Assembly (NCBI GenBank): GCA_030549175.1
Contig: JAUKUA010000004.1
Location: 3,286,001 to 3,350,000 of the forward strand
DNA from: Lasiosphaeris hirsuta
Lineage: Eukaryota > Ascomycota > Sordariomycetes > Sordariales > Lasiosphaeriaceae
Direction: 5' to 3'
Length of the DNA stretch: 64,000 nucleotides
The first letter of the stretch is position 1. Each line of letters opens with the position of its first letter. The translations under genes were made by a program, and so were the position numbers. The notes under the pieces were generated by a model. The model worked only from the letters and a program-made list of their open reading frames with translations, was not told the DNA's origin and made no database searches. This document shows, one piece after another, positions 45,808 to 57,473 of this stretch.

Positions 45808-48686
45808 GTTGGGCAAACTGTCGAGCCGGGGCAAAACGAACGTCGAGAAAGGTTAGGAAAGGAGGGAAAGGCGGGTGGGGAGGGTAGCTGGCAAGGCAGG
45901 TGATGCGACCAGGATAACGAGGGGGGAGGTACCCGGGAAAGAAAGCTCTCCAAACTCCAACTGCCCCGCGTTACATTCAAGCAGCGGGTGCAGCAGGTGC
46001 GGTGACTTGCCCCGCACTAGAGCTTGTCGTCGCAACCGTAAAGTGGAGGCATGTTCGGGAATGAAGGAGAGACGGGATGATGGCACTAGGTGGAAGCTTG
46101 ATCGCACCTGGACATCTGCTGTGGCCGGCGAGTGGTCAAGCCGGTGGGTCAGCTGGGCACGAAAACACTATACACGACGTACGGAATCTTCACATTAACG
46201 GAAAGACTTGGAATGATGTGCTTTGTGCCGAACATTTGGCCGTCTGGCGGGGTCTCGCAGTTGCATCGTCACTTCCCATTTCATGAACGCGCCTTCCCAA
46301 TGCCCAATTCCCAATACCTCTCAATCCACACCCCAGTCCGGGTCCGGCTTCGTACGGACTATCTCCTTTTGCTCAAAGTATACAACTCGAAAGAGTGGCT
46401 GTTTCGGCAACCCCCTTTACGGAAGCCAAGGTGTCACAGTTGGAGTACTTTCCCGGCTCCAGCATCCCCGGACGGTCAAAATGTTGTGGGGGTCGCGCTC
46501 TCCGTTTCCGCTACCATCTGGTCTAGGGACGTCAAGTCACGTCACTCAGGCCGCTAGGAAACAACATGTCACCGTCTCTACAATACCAAACAAACTAACC
46601 CGATTCTACTCAGATACCATTCGTTTGTACTTCCGTCCTTGAAAATACAGCTGATACCATTCTGCCCTCGAGCCTCGCATGTGCATTCTCCGACCGTCGC
46701 CGCCCGAAAATGAGCTATTCCGGGAACGAAGAAATCGCAAGAACAAGAAGGCAAATGACGCCCCATCACACCATCGAAGAGCTCTCGCAGGGGGACGTTT
46801 GCCTTGCGGCAAGTCTCGCGCCAAACAGCGCCGAAATGTAGTACGAATGGAAGCGCGCACTAACAATACATGATCTGCAAAGCCTCACCACCCTGCGCAA
46901 CCTTTGGAACTCGGTCTATTGGGATGTTTACGTCCAAGCCAGTCCCGATTCTGGTTATCTGCTCACTCTTTCACCGTCAACATGGACGTCGGAGATGCCG
47001 AGCACGGCGGGAACTCTCAAATGGCACCCGAAAAATCCGCGCCGTATTCAAGTCGCAACATCTAAGCTCCGCCGCCGTTTGCCTCGCCTACTGGTCCTTT
47101 TCAAGGTAGTCAGTCTGGGGAATCTCGATGGGCTTCACACATGGTGGTGTTTTGGGCCCCTGACCGACAGGTTTGCAGGAAGGTGGACCATTCCCTGTTT
47201 CGAGTGGTCAGAACTCGTTTGCGGAACGCTGTGCAAGTATATATCGCGGGTGTCGCGCAATACTAAGCATTGGCTTGTTTGCTCGGATTTTGAACGGTTC
47301 CACACAATAGCAAACCGTATATTATTGGCTGTAAGAGACGATGCGGTGCGAACCGGTTGCATTCCCCCTCAGGTCCGGGTCGTGTATGCGGACAATCCCT
47401 GGTGGCCTCTACGCACCGCAGCGCCCGGGGTATGGACAGAGAGCTCTTGGGCTTGAGTTTATAATGTTCCATATCATAGCATAGCGTGTTGCAGAATTCC
47501 TGACAGCGATTCTTTGAATTAACCATGGTACGTATCCATGATCACTCGTTTCCTGTTGAAAGTCAGTTGGAAATCAAACCAACGCCAAACAAAAACTAAT
47601 ATATGCCAGTTCACTACGGAGGACGGCTCACCAGTATAGCAGGTAAACAAGAGATAGCACATTCAATGAAGTTGTACTTTATATCTGGACTTGAATCGTG
47701 TGAGCGTTGTGGCTCAAGAGTCTAGAAGCCGAGCCATGTAATTGTGGCATTTGTCACGGATGCTTAATCAACGTGGTAGCTAAGCAGTTTAGGTTCGGTA
47801 TGCATTCTTCCATGGTTCCACAAGTCAGCAGCTCGCTACCTTATTTCATTTCCGCATCCTTTGAGATTAATACCAGCTACCTTTGGTATTCCGAATTGCA
47901 TCTTCGCTAAACTACGGTTAACTGCCGGCTGACAAGAAATAACCAGGGACGTACCGCTGTACGTCGTGCTTCCAGATGCTGACTCGCGTCTTTCGCGCGA
48001 CGGCCGGCTAGCTCCCGATATCCTTGGGAGAATCCCAATAGCTGACACCGATCGATCGAAGGTGTCCTTGCACCAGTATGGCAGTTCAATGTCATTGAGC
48101 ATTTAGAGTTTGTCGGTGAGCCATGGCGCTATTCGGCGTGGGTGTCAGACCCTTGTATTGGCTCATGAAAGGCGGGTGTCTCTTGTGCCAGCGCATCGCC
48201 AGCCTCGATGGCGGTGGGGAACTTAATCGCAGGGCGTCATGTCTGTGGACCTGAAAGAAGGCACCCAGGGGCTCGTCGCCGAAGTGGCTCAGACCAAGCG
48301 GTCACACAACTGAAATGATATGGCCAAGAGCCGAGGATAATTCACTCACCGGTCTCCCTTTGGATGTCCGCGGACCCCTTTTATGACGCTCATAGACGTC
48401 ACCTCGCCACGCCCCATTCTAGCTACTTCGTCTGTCGCGCGCACAGCGCTGGTGGTAGGAGCTCGAGTTCAAGCTCCAGCTGGTATAAAGACAGGCAACA
48501 GTTCCCGTTGGAATTTCCGTATCTTTTCTCTCTACATCACACGGCTCTTATCGACGGTCAATTCAAACGGCATAGTCTCGACACATTCACACAGTACTAT
48601 AATCACGACACAATACCAACCCGACACGGTCAACTCAAAACCTCCAAGACCCCGGTTCCTAGACTTTCCCCCACCCCACCGCCATC
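45808..48686. other. Intergenic, divergent galactokinase / metallothionein promoters
   Basis: A 2.9-kb gap. Small overlapping frames occur but none has protein-like composition or splice support. The last 200 nt form the CT/CA-rich leader of the metallothionein gene, with TATAAA near 48484. No RNA gene or repeat was recognised. Confidence 0.45.
48484..48489 (+). promoter_or_regulatory. TATA box, candidate for metallothionein
   Basis: TATAAA in the context TGGTATAAAGACAGG about 200 nt upstream of the metallothionein ATG, followed by a long CT/CA-rich leader. TATA-driven, strongly inducible expression is usual for metallothionein genes; function here is inferred from position. Confidence 0.4.
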
Positions 48687-48866
48687 ATGACTAATAAAGA
48701 TTGCGGATGCGGCTCTTCCGGCTCGTGTAGCTGCCCTAAGGGCCAGTGCACTTGCTCCAGCTGCCCCGTACGCACTGCCGCCCCCCCTGGGCCCCCTACT
48801 GAAGCCTATGATATATAATTGTTGCTAACGAGGTCTCCTATGTAAAAGGGACACCCGGGCAAATAA
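48687..48866 (+). CDS. Short fungal metallothionein (copper-binding type)
   Basis: A 32-residue cysteine-rich peptide that would bind Cu(I) or similar thiophilic metals in the cytosol. Exon 1 (48687-48767, 27 codons) encodes the sequence through CTCSSCP; exon 2 (48849-48866) adds GHPGK and a TAA stop. The 81-nt intron has donor GTACGC, branch TTGCTAAC and acceptor AAAAG. Seven cysteines lie at 6, 8, 14, 16, 21, 23 and 26, giving C-x-C-x5-C-x-C-x4-C-x-C-x2-C. The Neurospora copper metallothionein has the same seven-Cys plan with x3 in place of x4. There are no aromatic residues, as usual for the class. Other short readings in the leader are not plausible. Confidence 0.88.
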
Positions 48867-50193
48867 GCGGTCCAACATCAGCATAGGCTACTGCTTTATC
48901 TCGACACGTTCGATGCTCCGCCAAGGAGCCAGGTAGTAGTCACGCCCGCAATCTCCACTCACCGTTATGTGAGATGTGTAGGTTTGTGGTGGGATACTCA
49001 AATGGGGGTTTTATTGGATTTAATTTCATAGAGGGATTCATAGGATTTCAATTCGGGTATTTTTTTGGGTTTCACTACACGGGTCATGGTACATTGTCAG
49101 TACATGGCGTTGTCAAAATATCGTTAGCACAAGGGCAACTCGTTTCTAAGCTCGTCCCCATAAATATCAAAACCAAATCCGCAAGTCAAGAGGGAAACGA
49201 TTGGGAATAATAACTCAAGCAAAAGGGAATAATGAAAATCAAAAGACAAAGTTTAAAAAGTGCATAAAATACTCTGGGAACTTGAAACATTGAGTTCTGC
49301 AACCGAATTGTGCATAATTCAGGATGTTGATTTGACATCTGCTACCCATACTCAGGTACTGATGTACTATCAGCATATATCACTCGGTCTCACCAACTCG
49401 CGACCTACTTCGGACGTTGAAAATAAAAACCCGTAGCGCTAGAGTTCAGAAACCGTGCATATACCTAAGTTTGTCTGGTCGTTGCTGTTGTTGATGGCGT
49501 TGGCCACCAAACATGGCCCACTCTAAAATATCCTCTCAGTGACAAACATTGCCGCGGGGGCATCTCATTTTCTCCTGCCTTCTGTAGCCTGCGCACTGCG
49601 TGTGTGCCCGGTTCTACCCTCATGCGTGGTATCTCTAAGAAAAACTAATACATGTCCCGATCATGAAGCCGTTTTTTTGTCCTGATCCTGATCATCCTGA
49701 TCTGACCTCCGAACCTTCCTGTTCGTCATGTCCCCAGAAGCGAAAACCGTGATGACGAAATGAGTGCGTTGGCCCCTTTGCGCTGAAAAACCTGCCATCC
49801 GTCCTTCCATAGTTCCTGTGCCCGTCCGTCCTTCCATCCATCCCTCCAGCCGCCCAGTTCGCCCAAGAAGATTTTTCTGACCCCCAAAACGAAATTACCA
49901 TATAGGCAGAGGAAGATTACAAAGGTAGTACAGTAGAAAAGGGGACGGCCAGCACTCGTGTATGCCTGGCAGACAGCTCCAAAGGAAATGGTGAGGGCGT
50001 AGGAAACTCCGATATAGTACAGCTCATTGCCATAATCGTACATCCCAAACAACACAGTCATAATTATACAAGACCTGGCGGCATTTCAACCACCAGCATC
50101 AACGCCGGGCATATTGTCCCAAAAGAGCAGAGGGTATCGAGAAAGTGGGTATCCTGCAGAAGGCGCGTCGCATACAGCCCTGATGAGACCATC
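48867..50193. other. Intergenic between convergent genes
   Basis: A 1.3-kb gap between the metallothionein and the C2H2 gene stop codons, with short CCATCC and GATCCT simple repeats near 49.68-49.86 kb. No gene or RNA recognised. Confidence 0.5.
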
Positions 50194-52070
50194 CTAGAAA
50201 CGGTTCGCTTCAGGCTCGTACTTGTAGTCCTCCATATCAGCATCCATAGGCGGTGGCGCGTCCATATGAGCTTCCATATGCGCGTCCATGTGTACGTCCA
50301 TATGTGCGTCTAGACGAGCGTCTAATTGGCCATCCATCTGGTGATCCATTTGCAGAACCCCTGGAGGCTGCTGTGGTATCAACACCGTACCGTACCCTCC
50401 CGCGGCTGTTGTTGTAGGAACCAGCATTTGTTGTGCCGGCGTCACGGGCCGCCCGTTAGATCCGAGCACCGAGTGATGGTGGTGGTGGTGGTGATTGCCG
50501 TGGGGGTATCCCATTATGGTATCCAGGTGAGGTTGGATGGTCAACCCGTGTGTGGTGTGTTCAATCCCCATCCAGTGAGTTATGGGTTGGTGAGAAGCAG
50601 CACCAATCGTGGGAACATCGTTGGAAGTCACAGAAATTTGATGCATATCGTCCAGGTGCGGTATGATGTCATGGTGGAAGCCGTGGTATGATTCCATCTG
50701 GTCGGCATCGAAAGGGTGAAGGGGCATCGGCTCGGGGATCGGTTCTGGCATCTCTTGTGTGTAGACGGGCTCAGGAGCCGCTGGGGCAGCCGGTGCCGCC
50801 GGTGTTGACGTGGCGAGGCCATTGTCGACCTCGACGGTATCGTTGGGCTGGGGCGCACCGTGCTCTATCGATAGGGGGTGATTTTGGTCATGGCGGAATG
50901 AGGGGCGGTGGCCGTCAATTGTCATGGTGCAATTCTCTTTGATGGGCAAGCGCAACTCGGCAGGTAGCTTCGGGATAGGCGAATACGGCTCGCAAAACGG
51001 ATTGGCCCCGAGATGAACGACCCACTGTACCAACAGCTGAATGTCGGTGAAATGGCGTGTCTCGAGAATCTTCCTCACCACACTCGAGGTGTGTGGTTGC
51101 CACTTTGGGTCCTGAGCTCCTTTCTTCCGCTCCTTCCAGTAGGGGTCAACAGCGGCCTGGCGCATCAAGTTTCGGATGCGAACCGTATACGACCAATTAC
51201 GGTGAGTAAGGTTATCGTCGAAGTGGTTGGCCACGTGGTTGAAATACTCCAGACCTTTCTTCTCGGCGTCATCGTCACTAGATGCCTCAAACACAAGCCT
51301 GCATTCCTTGAAGCCGCAGGCAAAGACGACCTGGTGGCACAGCTTAACCTGGTGGTTCTCGGGGGGGTGTTGGGCGTTGTGGTGCTGCTCTTTCAGGTGC
51401 GCTTCGAAGGCTGACTTCCAATCGAATGCCATAGAGCAACCTCGCTCGGGACATATCCATTGCGCATTGTTCTGGTGGAACTGCTTGAAATGCCGCTTGA
51501 GGTCGGCTTTCCGTGAGATGGATGAAGGGATGCTGAGTTCCCAGCAAAAGGGACACTCAAAAGACGGCTTCCGGGGTGACAGCAAGGGTGAGGGCATGGC
51601 GGGTGCGATGGCCTTGTGGGTTGGCTTGTAAACGCGGTGTGGCCCAGTCGATCTGTGGCTGTGACCCTTCCTCTGGTTCGGGTTAGCCACGGCCGTTGCT
51701 TGGCTCGTGTTGGATCGGGTGTCGTGCTCAGACGTGAAGCCCGAGTGAGCGCTTTCAGCAATCGAGCTCGTGTCCGAGTAGCCCATTCCACTCGGAGACC
51801 GTGAGTCAAATGTGGGAGACATCAGACTCCGGCCGCTGGCCAACGTTGACGTTGACCATCGCGTTGACGGACCTGGAAGCCAAGTGAGTCTTGTGTCTGA
51901 GGGGAGACAATTGAGTGAGACTTACGGGAGGCGAGCTCAGATTCGAGGACAGGCAGTATAGCTTTCCCTTGCTCATTCAGCAGCGATGGCGCAAGAATCC
52001 TGAAAATGAGAACAACGTCTGGCAATTGATAGTGAGCCAAAAGCTGATTGACCGGGTCGCGTTGCGGCAT
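50194..52070 (-). CDS. C2H2 zinc-finger protein, putative transcription factor
   Basis: A probable DNA-binding regulator. Exons are 51926-52070 and 50194-51872, giving 607 aa. The 53-nt intron (GTAAGT...TTCCAG) joins ESELAS to RPSTRWSTSTLASGR in frame; a nearer CAG would leave a 29-nt intron, too short. The first exon is a hydrophobic/helical segment (DVVLIFRILAPSLLNEQGK). A Ser/Thr-rich stretch follows, then finger 1 with C155, C158 (ECPFCWEL) and RHFKQFH, finger 2 (WICPERGCSMAF...HLKEQHH), and a third irregular Cys/His unit (ACGFKECRLVF...FNHVANHF). The rest is low-complexity, with a His7 run and a C-terminal period-4 Asp/Met repeat (MDVHMDAHMEAHMDA). This layout occurs in Sordariomycete C2H2 proteins; targets are unknown. 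Confidence 0.8.
50230..50352 (-). repeat. 12-bp coding minisatellite (Asp/Met/His tetrapeptides)
   Basis: About nine degenerate copies of a 12-bp unit within the C2H2 gene, translated as DxHM/DGQL/DARL-type tetrapeptides. Copies differ mostly at third and second codon positions, so the repeat is diverged rather than newly expanded. It gives the protein an acidic, Met-rich C-terminus. Confidence 0.65.
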
Positions 52071-55000
52071 GGCGGCTTTGTCGAGTGGTTTGCGTGGGCT
52101 GGGGTTTACCCAAACTTCGCACCAAGACTTGAAGTCGGCGGTGTGACAGCGGGTGAGTTTAGGTGATGTGGCGAGGCTAAAACCCCTTGAGAGTAGCCGC
52201 CTGCCCGCTGGCAGTCTGGTAATGTGGCCCAGCGTAGACGCTACGATTGCATCGAAAAATGAATGGATAAGATATCAAGAGCGAGAGAGGCGGTCGTGAA
52301 AGGCCAGAGGAGGCGCCAAAAGAATGAATATAATGTGGAGCTGGCCGGGGCGGAGAGGGAGCGGAAGGGGGAAAGGGGGAGTAGGAGGACGGCGATGGCG
52401 ACGGAAGGGCTTTTGATGAGTCGACACGACTTCAGACCGGCGCCAGGGTACGCGGGCGGAAGGGGGAGTGGGTGTGTCGCCTCTGTGAAAAGGGCAAAGA
52501 GCACCGAACTGGAGCGTTTCTTTCTCAGTCAACAGCGTCCAGCGCAACAGAAATTGCGCCCATCATAATCGCCCACCAAGGCTCGGGAGGAAAGATGATG
52601 GTGCGAGCGGGTGCCCAAGCTTCACCGCTGCGGTCTTTTGCTGCCCCAAGCTCTGGTCGGTCAAGGTGGTGTCAAGGTGGTGTGGGCGGGAATTCGATTC
52701 GCTAATTCGTCATGTCAACATCGAGGGAGACCACGCATCTCGAAACATCTGGGGGCAAGAGTAAGGTCAAGACTGCGGGAAACCAATCGAAAGCCACGCA
52801 GCTGACGCAACAGCTTCTGTCGACCTTTTGATCCCATCGGCAGACTGAGACAAGTCGAACGGCACGAGGTGATTGGAACCTGTGCGAAAAGTTTTCTTGC
52901 GACGGCCGCCAGGCTTGCTGCTGTAAGCTTCCAGAAGCCTAGGAGGCCAGCCCGCGCTCACGAGAGAGCGAGAACATCGACGACCCCTGGCATGCTGGGC
53001 ATGCATATCAAAGGCCCCCCATTCCCCCCCCCAAATCCACCCCCGTCAACCCCGGCTCACCCCCAGTTGCCCGCAGTTGGAGGAGGGGGAGAAAGAAGAA
53101 ATTATGCTGTGGGCTACGAGAGCCCGATGCGACCCAGATTGCCAGCTCTCAGCTCAGTGGTCGCCCACGACACTCTGAAACAGTCGTCGACCTTTCTTCT
53201 TCTGGTCAAGAACGCTTCGGCTGGCAGTTATCTGCTGTGTCGTTTGCTCCTGAGTTTATCGAGTGCGTGCGGCAGCATTTGAAGGAGGCATTGTCCCATT
53301 GGTGCCCATCGGTCGCGGGGGCAGCCCAGCTTCGCGGATGCAGCTGCATCCAGCACCACCTACTCGCGGTCCCAGTCCCAGGCAGGAGGTACGCTGGTCG
53401 TGTTCCTTCGCGGTCTGGGTGCGAGAGCCCTGCTAAAATTGAGCCGGCAGGGGCCAGATGTCAGGCGTACGGTATCGAGATATCGAGGTACCAAGATCGG
53501 TCCTGACCCGACAGGGGAGGCAGTGAAAAGGCCGTCTCGGTGTGATATACACTGATGGTGATCGTATGCAGCCCAGAGATGTCAGCCGACGAGGGCCGGC
53601 GGTCTAGCCTTCGGCCTTCCATCGAGGAGTCCATCGCTATCAAACGGCCAAATCAAACCGCACGAGAAGCCGCTGGCTGGCTTAGATGTTGCATTTGGGA
53701 TGCGCCGGAAAGTAAAAAAAAAAAAAAAACAGAGATGCTTGAGTTTGTCCGTCCTGGCGACAGAGGAGGATCCTTCATCCTCGCTTTGCGTGTGACTACC
53801 GTTGAAGGAAGGAGGCAGGCATACCTTAGAATGAACGCGGACAGCACACCTGTAAGGCCGGCGTACCTTGCGCAGTAGTGTTGCTCTCCTCGCTAGCTCC
53901 ATGTTTCGCGCTTTCCCTCCATTTGGCCCGAGTGAACCCCCACTCGCGCCGAGCCGACCTCCTGCATGCGACCTGCTGCGTCAGTCAACCAAGACATACC
54001 AAGGCCCATGACACCCGCCCATTCTAGTGTAGTCTTTTAGTCTTGGTACTGTCACAATTCAGTCGGCAGGCCCATTGACAATCCAATTGTTGTGCTGACC
54101 AAATGACAATGCATCACCCTGTTCCTGCAGGACTAGCGTGCGCCTTTCAATTTCCAGGCTTTTCGCTCGAGTTATCTGGGGCTGTCCCGTCCCATCCGCC
54201 CGTCGAGTGGTCGCAGTGCGCAGTAATTGCGAAGCCAGAACACAAATTCGAATTCATGTTCTTGTTCGAACGGCAAGGGCTGCCCCCGTGTCTACCCATG
54301 CCTCTTTTTCTCCGATACGACCCCGGCCAAGCGTCACTCGACGCCATGTCCAGCAACTGGGCGCGCAAAACCAGCAATCGATCTGTTTAGTGTACTCGTC
54401 TGGGGAAGAAGGCGTGGGACAGGTAAGATGTTGTCGGCCTGGGCAAGGCTGGAACGAGCGGTAATTCACCTTGTCCTTGACAAATAGTGGATTCCCATCC
54501 CTGCCACGGCAGCCGTTTGGGGGAGTGGGGGTTAGGGGACGGCTTCCTGGAAAAGAAAAGTCGAAAGGGGAGGAAACGGGAAAAAGGGCTTAGACAAGAC
54601 ATCACGCCTTCCTCCATTGGGTTACTTATCGCCGACTTTATTTGTACCAAGCACGTTGTTGTTTTTATCAACCTGCGCCACGAGGAAATACCCTTCGGAC
54701 GTTGCCATCGCAAGGTACTTGATAAGGTATTAATGCAGACTGTTCATCGGGTAGCGGGAGGTGTTCAAAGACGTGGTATCCATTTAAACCAATATGTACA
54801 TGCAGTCGTCACCGTTGTGGTGGCACGTTGGAACCCTGACAAGAAAGCACCCAGCCAACGTGCTGTTTGAGGCCAGATCCTAGCCGCGGGATCTACAAAA
54901 CCACTTACCACCTTTCACCTTTTTGCCTGTCCTGGTTATGCAGTAAAACATCGGCGTGTGAACCGAGGCCGAGGAGATCAGCCTCGTGTTTTCGATCTCG

Positions 55001-55104
55001 AAATCTCCGCCGCGAAAGCGCCGCCGAGGGTAAGCCACCAGGCTCAAGGAATAAAGAAAGGCTGCTTTGCAAATTATGAGAGCGCCAATTTTTGCCTAAT
55101 CGAC
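52071..55104. other. Long intergenic region upstream of the C2H2 gene
   Basis: A 3.0-kb gap between the C2H2 start and the ILV2 stop. It contains an A17 run (53715-53731) and many short overlapping frames, none convincing. Long upstream regions are common for fungal regulators. No RNA gene or transposon recognised. Confidence 0.5.
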
Positions 55105-57473
55105 TTATCCATGGCGGCCGCACGTGCGCTCCCGCATCACCTCTCGCCGCTTCAAGTCCTTTGCTGTTGTGCGGGTTAGTCAATGACTCAGTCGAGTTGC
55201 AAAAGAGAATATAAACTTACCACTATCCCACGTGATGAATTCGTGGAGGGCACTACCTCCGGGAACCATAGGAAGCACCGGCACCTTCTTGTCTGTTACA
55301 ACTTCGAGCAGAGCAGGGCCGTCGGACTCGATCAACCATTTCAGGGCTTCGGTGACCTCCTCTGGTTTGATCAGGCGTCTGCTTTGGATACCCATAGCGT
55401 CTGCCAGCTTCATGAAGTCTGGGTTCTTCTGGTGGGTATGCGAGTATCGGTCTTCGTAGAATAGGTTTTGCCATTGCGTAACCATGCCCTGCTCCTCGTT
55501 GTTTAGGACAATAATCTTGACACCGATGTTGAACTGGGCAGCCGTCGACAGCTCTGTCAACGTCATACCGAACGAGGCATCGCCATCAATGTCAATAACA
55601 AGGGCATCGGGTTTTGCTACTTTGGCGCCAATGGCTGCCGGCAGACCGTAACCCATGGTACCCAGACCGCCAGATGTGATCATGGACCGCGGGTGGCGCC
55701 AGCGGAAGTGCTGCGCTGCCCACATCTGATGCTGGCCAACACCAGTAGCGATGTACGTGTTGTCTTTGCGGTCAGCGGTAAGGTTGCTCAACTCCTCGAT
55801 CAGCATCTGAGGCTTGATAAGACCACCACGGGCAGACCTTTCGTAGTCGGAAAGGGGCCACTTCTTCTTCCAGCCTTTAATCTGGTCGAACCACTCAGCG
55901 CGTTCGGCCATCGTCTTGACCTTGACCTGGGGAAGTAGCAGTTCAAGACTGGCACCAACATCGCCTTCAACGGCCTCGGTCGCCTGGACAACCTTGTTAA
56001 TGTTCTTGGGCATGATCTCGAAGTGAACGATGCCGCCACGGTCCTCCTTTGCCGCAGCCTTGGCGCCTGGGGCGAATTTGGCAATGCTACCAGTCACGCG
56101 ATCGTCAAACCGACCGCCGAGGGCAATAATCAAATCTGCCTCTTGCATCGCCATGTTTGCATAGGCCGAACCGTGCATGCCGAGCATGTGGAGGGACTTC
56201 TCATCAAGCTCGTCGAACGCTCCGAGTCCGTGAAGAGTCGTGGTGACGGGAACGGATGCCTTATCTGCCAGCGCCTTGAGCAGCGCCGGGCCGTTCTCAG
56301 AGTTGATAACTCCATTTCCAGCGTAGATGACGGGCTTCTTGGCGACATTGATGAGATCAGCAACGCGGCGGATAGAAGCATCGAGCTGCCTCTTGCTCAA
56401 ATCGATGGCAGCACGGGAGGCGGCGCTCGGGATCGTAGGGATGGCAGACTCAGTGGGAATAGCTCTCCTGAGAATACCAGCCGTGATATCCTTAGGAAGG
56501 TCGACAAGGACGGGACCAGGCCTTCCGCTTGTGGCGATTTCAAAGGCCTCGTTGATTCTCCGCGGGAGCTCAGCGACGCTCTTAACCATGACATTCCACT
56601 TGGTGCAAGCCCGAGAGATACCAATGACATCAGCCTCTTGGAAAGCATCGCTTCCTATAGCTGATGTGACAACCTGGCCTGAGAAGACCACCATCGGCGT
56701 GCCATCGGCCAGAGCATCCGCCATGGGCGTAATGACATTTGTGGCACCAGGGCCAGATGTGACCAAAACAACACCAGGCTTTCCCGAGGCTCTGGCGTAG
56801 CCTTCCGCCATATGACCAGCGCCCTGCTCGTGTCTCGGGAGAATGAAGTCGAAGTGTGGGGAGTTGTGGATCGCATCAAAGACGGGAAGGATAGCGCCGC
56901 CGGGGTAGCCAACTTTTTGCGCGTTAGCTAGGAGCAACGAAACTTGACCAATTAGAAAGAAAACCACATACAGATGTGCTTTACGCCCTGCCTGAGCATC
57001 ATCTCGTGGAAGATTTCTCCTCCAGTCATTCCGATGAACCTGTACATCGCCTGTGTCAGTGATGGGTAGGGGCGGTGCGATGGCGACGGTCAACGTACGA
57101 CTCGTCCATGTCACTCTTCCGAGCGCTGACGAGGGGCTGGACATGATCCTTGAGTGTGGCCGCGGCATTGAATGAAGGACTCGGCTGCGCGCGCGCTTCC
57201 CTATTTCGCCCATGTGTTAGTAGGTATCGGCAGCACGGTGGTGAGTCACGGGCATCTCGACACTACGAGGGAGGGGCATCGACAGACGAGCAAGACATAC
57301 GCAGCAGTGCTCTTGGTAGCAGCCGAAGTGGTTTGATTCCTAACGGCAGAAGCGCCATTGCGGTTCGCAGCCAGGGCGGACACCTTGGAGGCGGTTGTGA
57401 GAGTGCGCTGGCGGCATGGCTGTGACTCGACCAACACTTTCAAGGCGCGGGCCGCCTGGCGAGAGCGGAGCAT
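55105..57473 (-). CDS. ILV2: Acetolactate (acetohydroxyacid) synthase, catalytic subunit
   Basis: First common enzyme of valine, leucine and isoleucine synthesis, mitochondrial, using thiamine diphosphate and FAD. Exons are 57301-57473, 57099-57200, 56972-57039, 55221-56912 and 55105-55163, giving 697 aa. The N-terminus MLRSRQAARALKVLVESQPC is a mitochondrial presequence. Motifs: MTGGEIFHEMMLRQGVKHIF, then the catalytic Glu in PRHEQGAGHMAEGYARASG, LVTSGPGATN, FAD-site ALGGRFDDRVTG, and the ThDP motif DIDGDASFGMTL...VLNNEEQGM. The last exon restores the conserved tail KDLKRREVMRERTCGRHG. Intron 1 and intron 4 each hold a perfect TGASTCA site, and a near-match lies 228 bp upstream, consistent with general amino-acid control. 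The product feeds ketoisovalerate, from which pantoate for PAN6 is made. Confidence 0.96.
55184..55190. promoter_or_regulatory. TGACTCA (CPC1/GCN4-type) site in ILV2 intron 4
   Basis: A perfect TGASTCA match inside the last ILV2 intron (55164-55220). It may be chance, but intron 1 holds a second perfect match. Confidence 0.2.
57242..57248. promoter_or_regulatory. TGAGTCA (CPC1/GCN4-type) site in ILV2 intron 1
   Basis: A perfect TGASTCA match in the first intron, about 230 bp downstream of the start codon, close enough to the promoter to be functional. Confidence 0.3.

Noticed and set aside
48364..48694. Two overlapping frames of about 105 aa before the metallothionein
   Set aside because: They lie in its promoter and CT/CA-rich leader and lack coding character.
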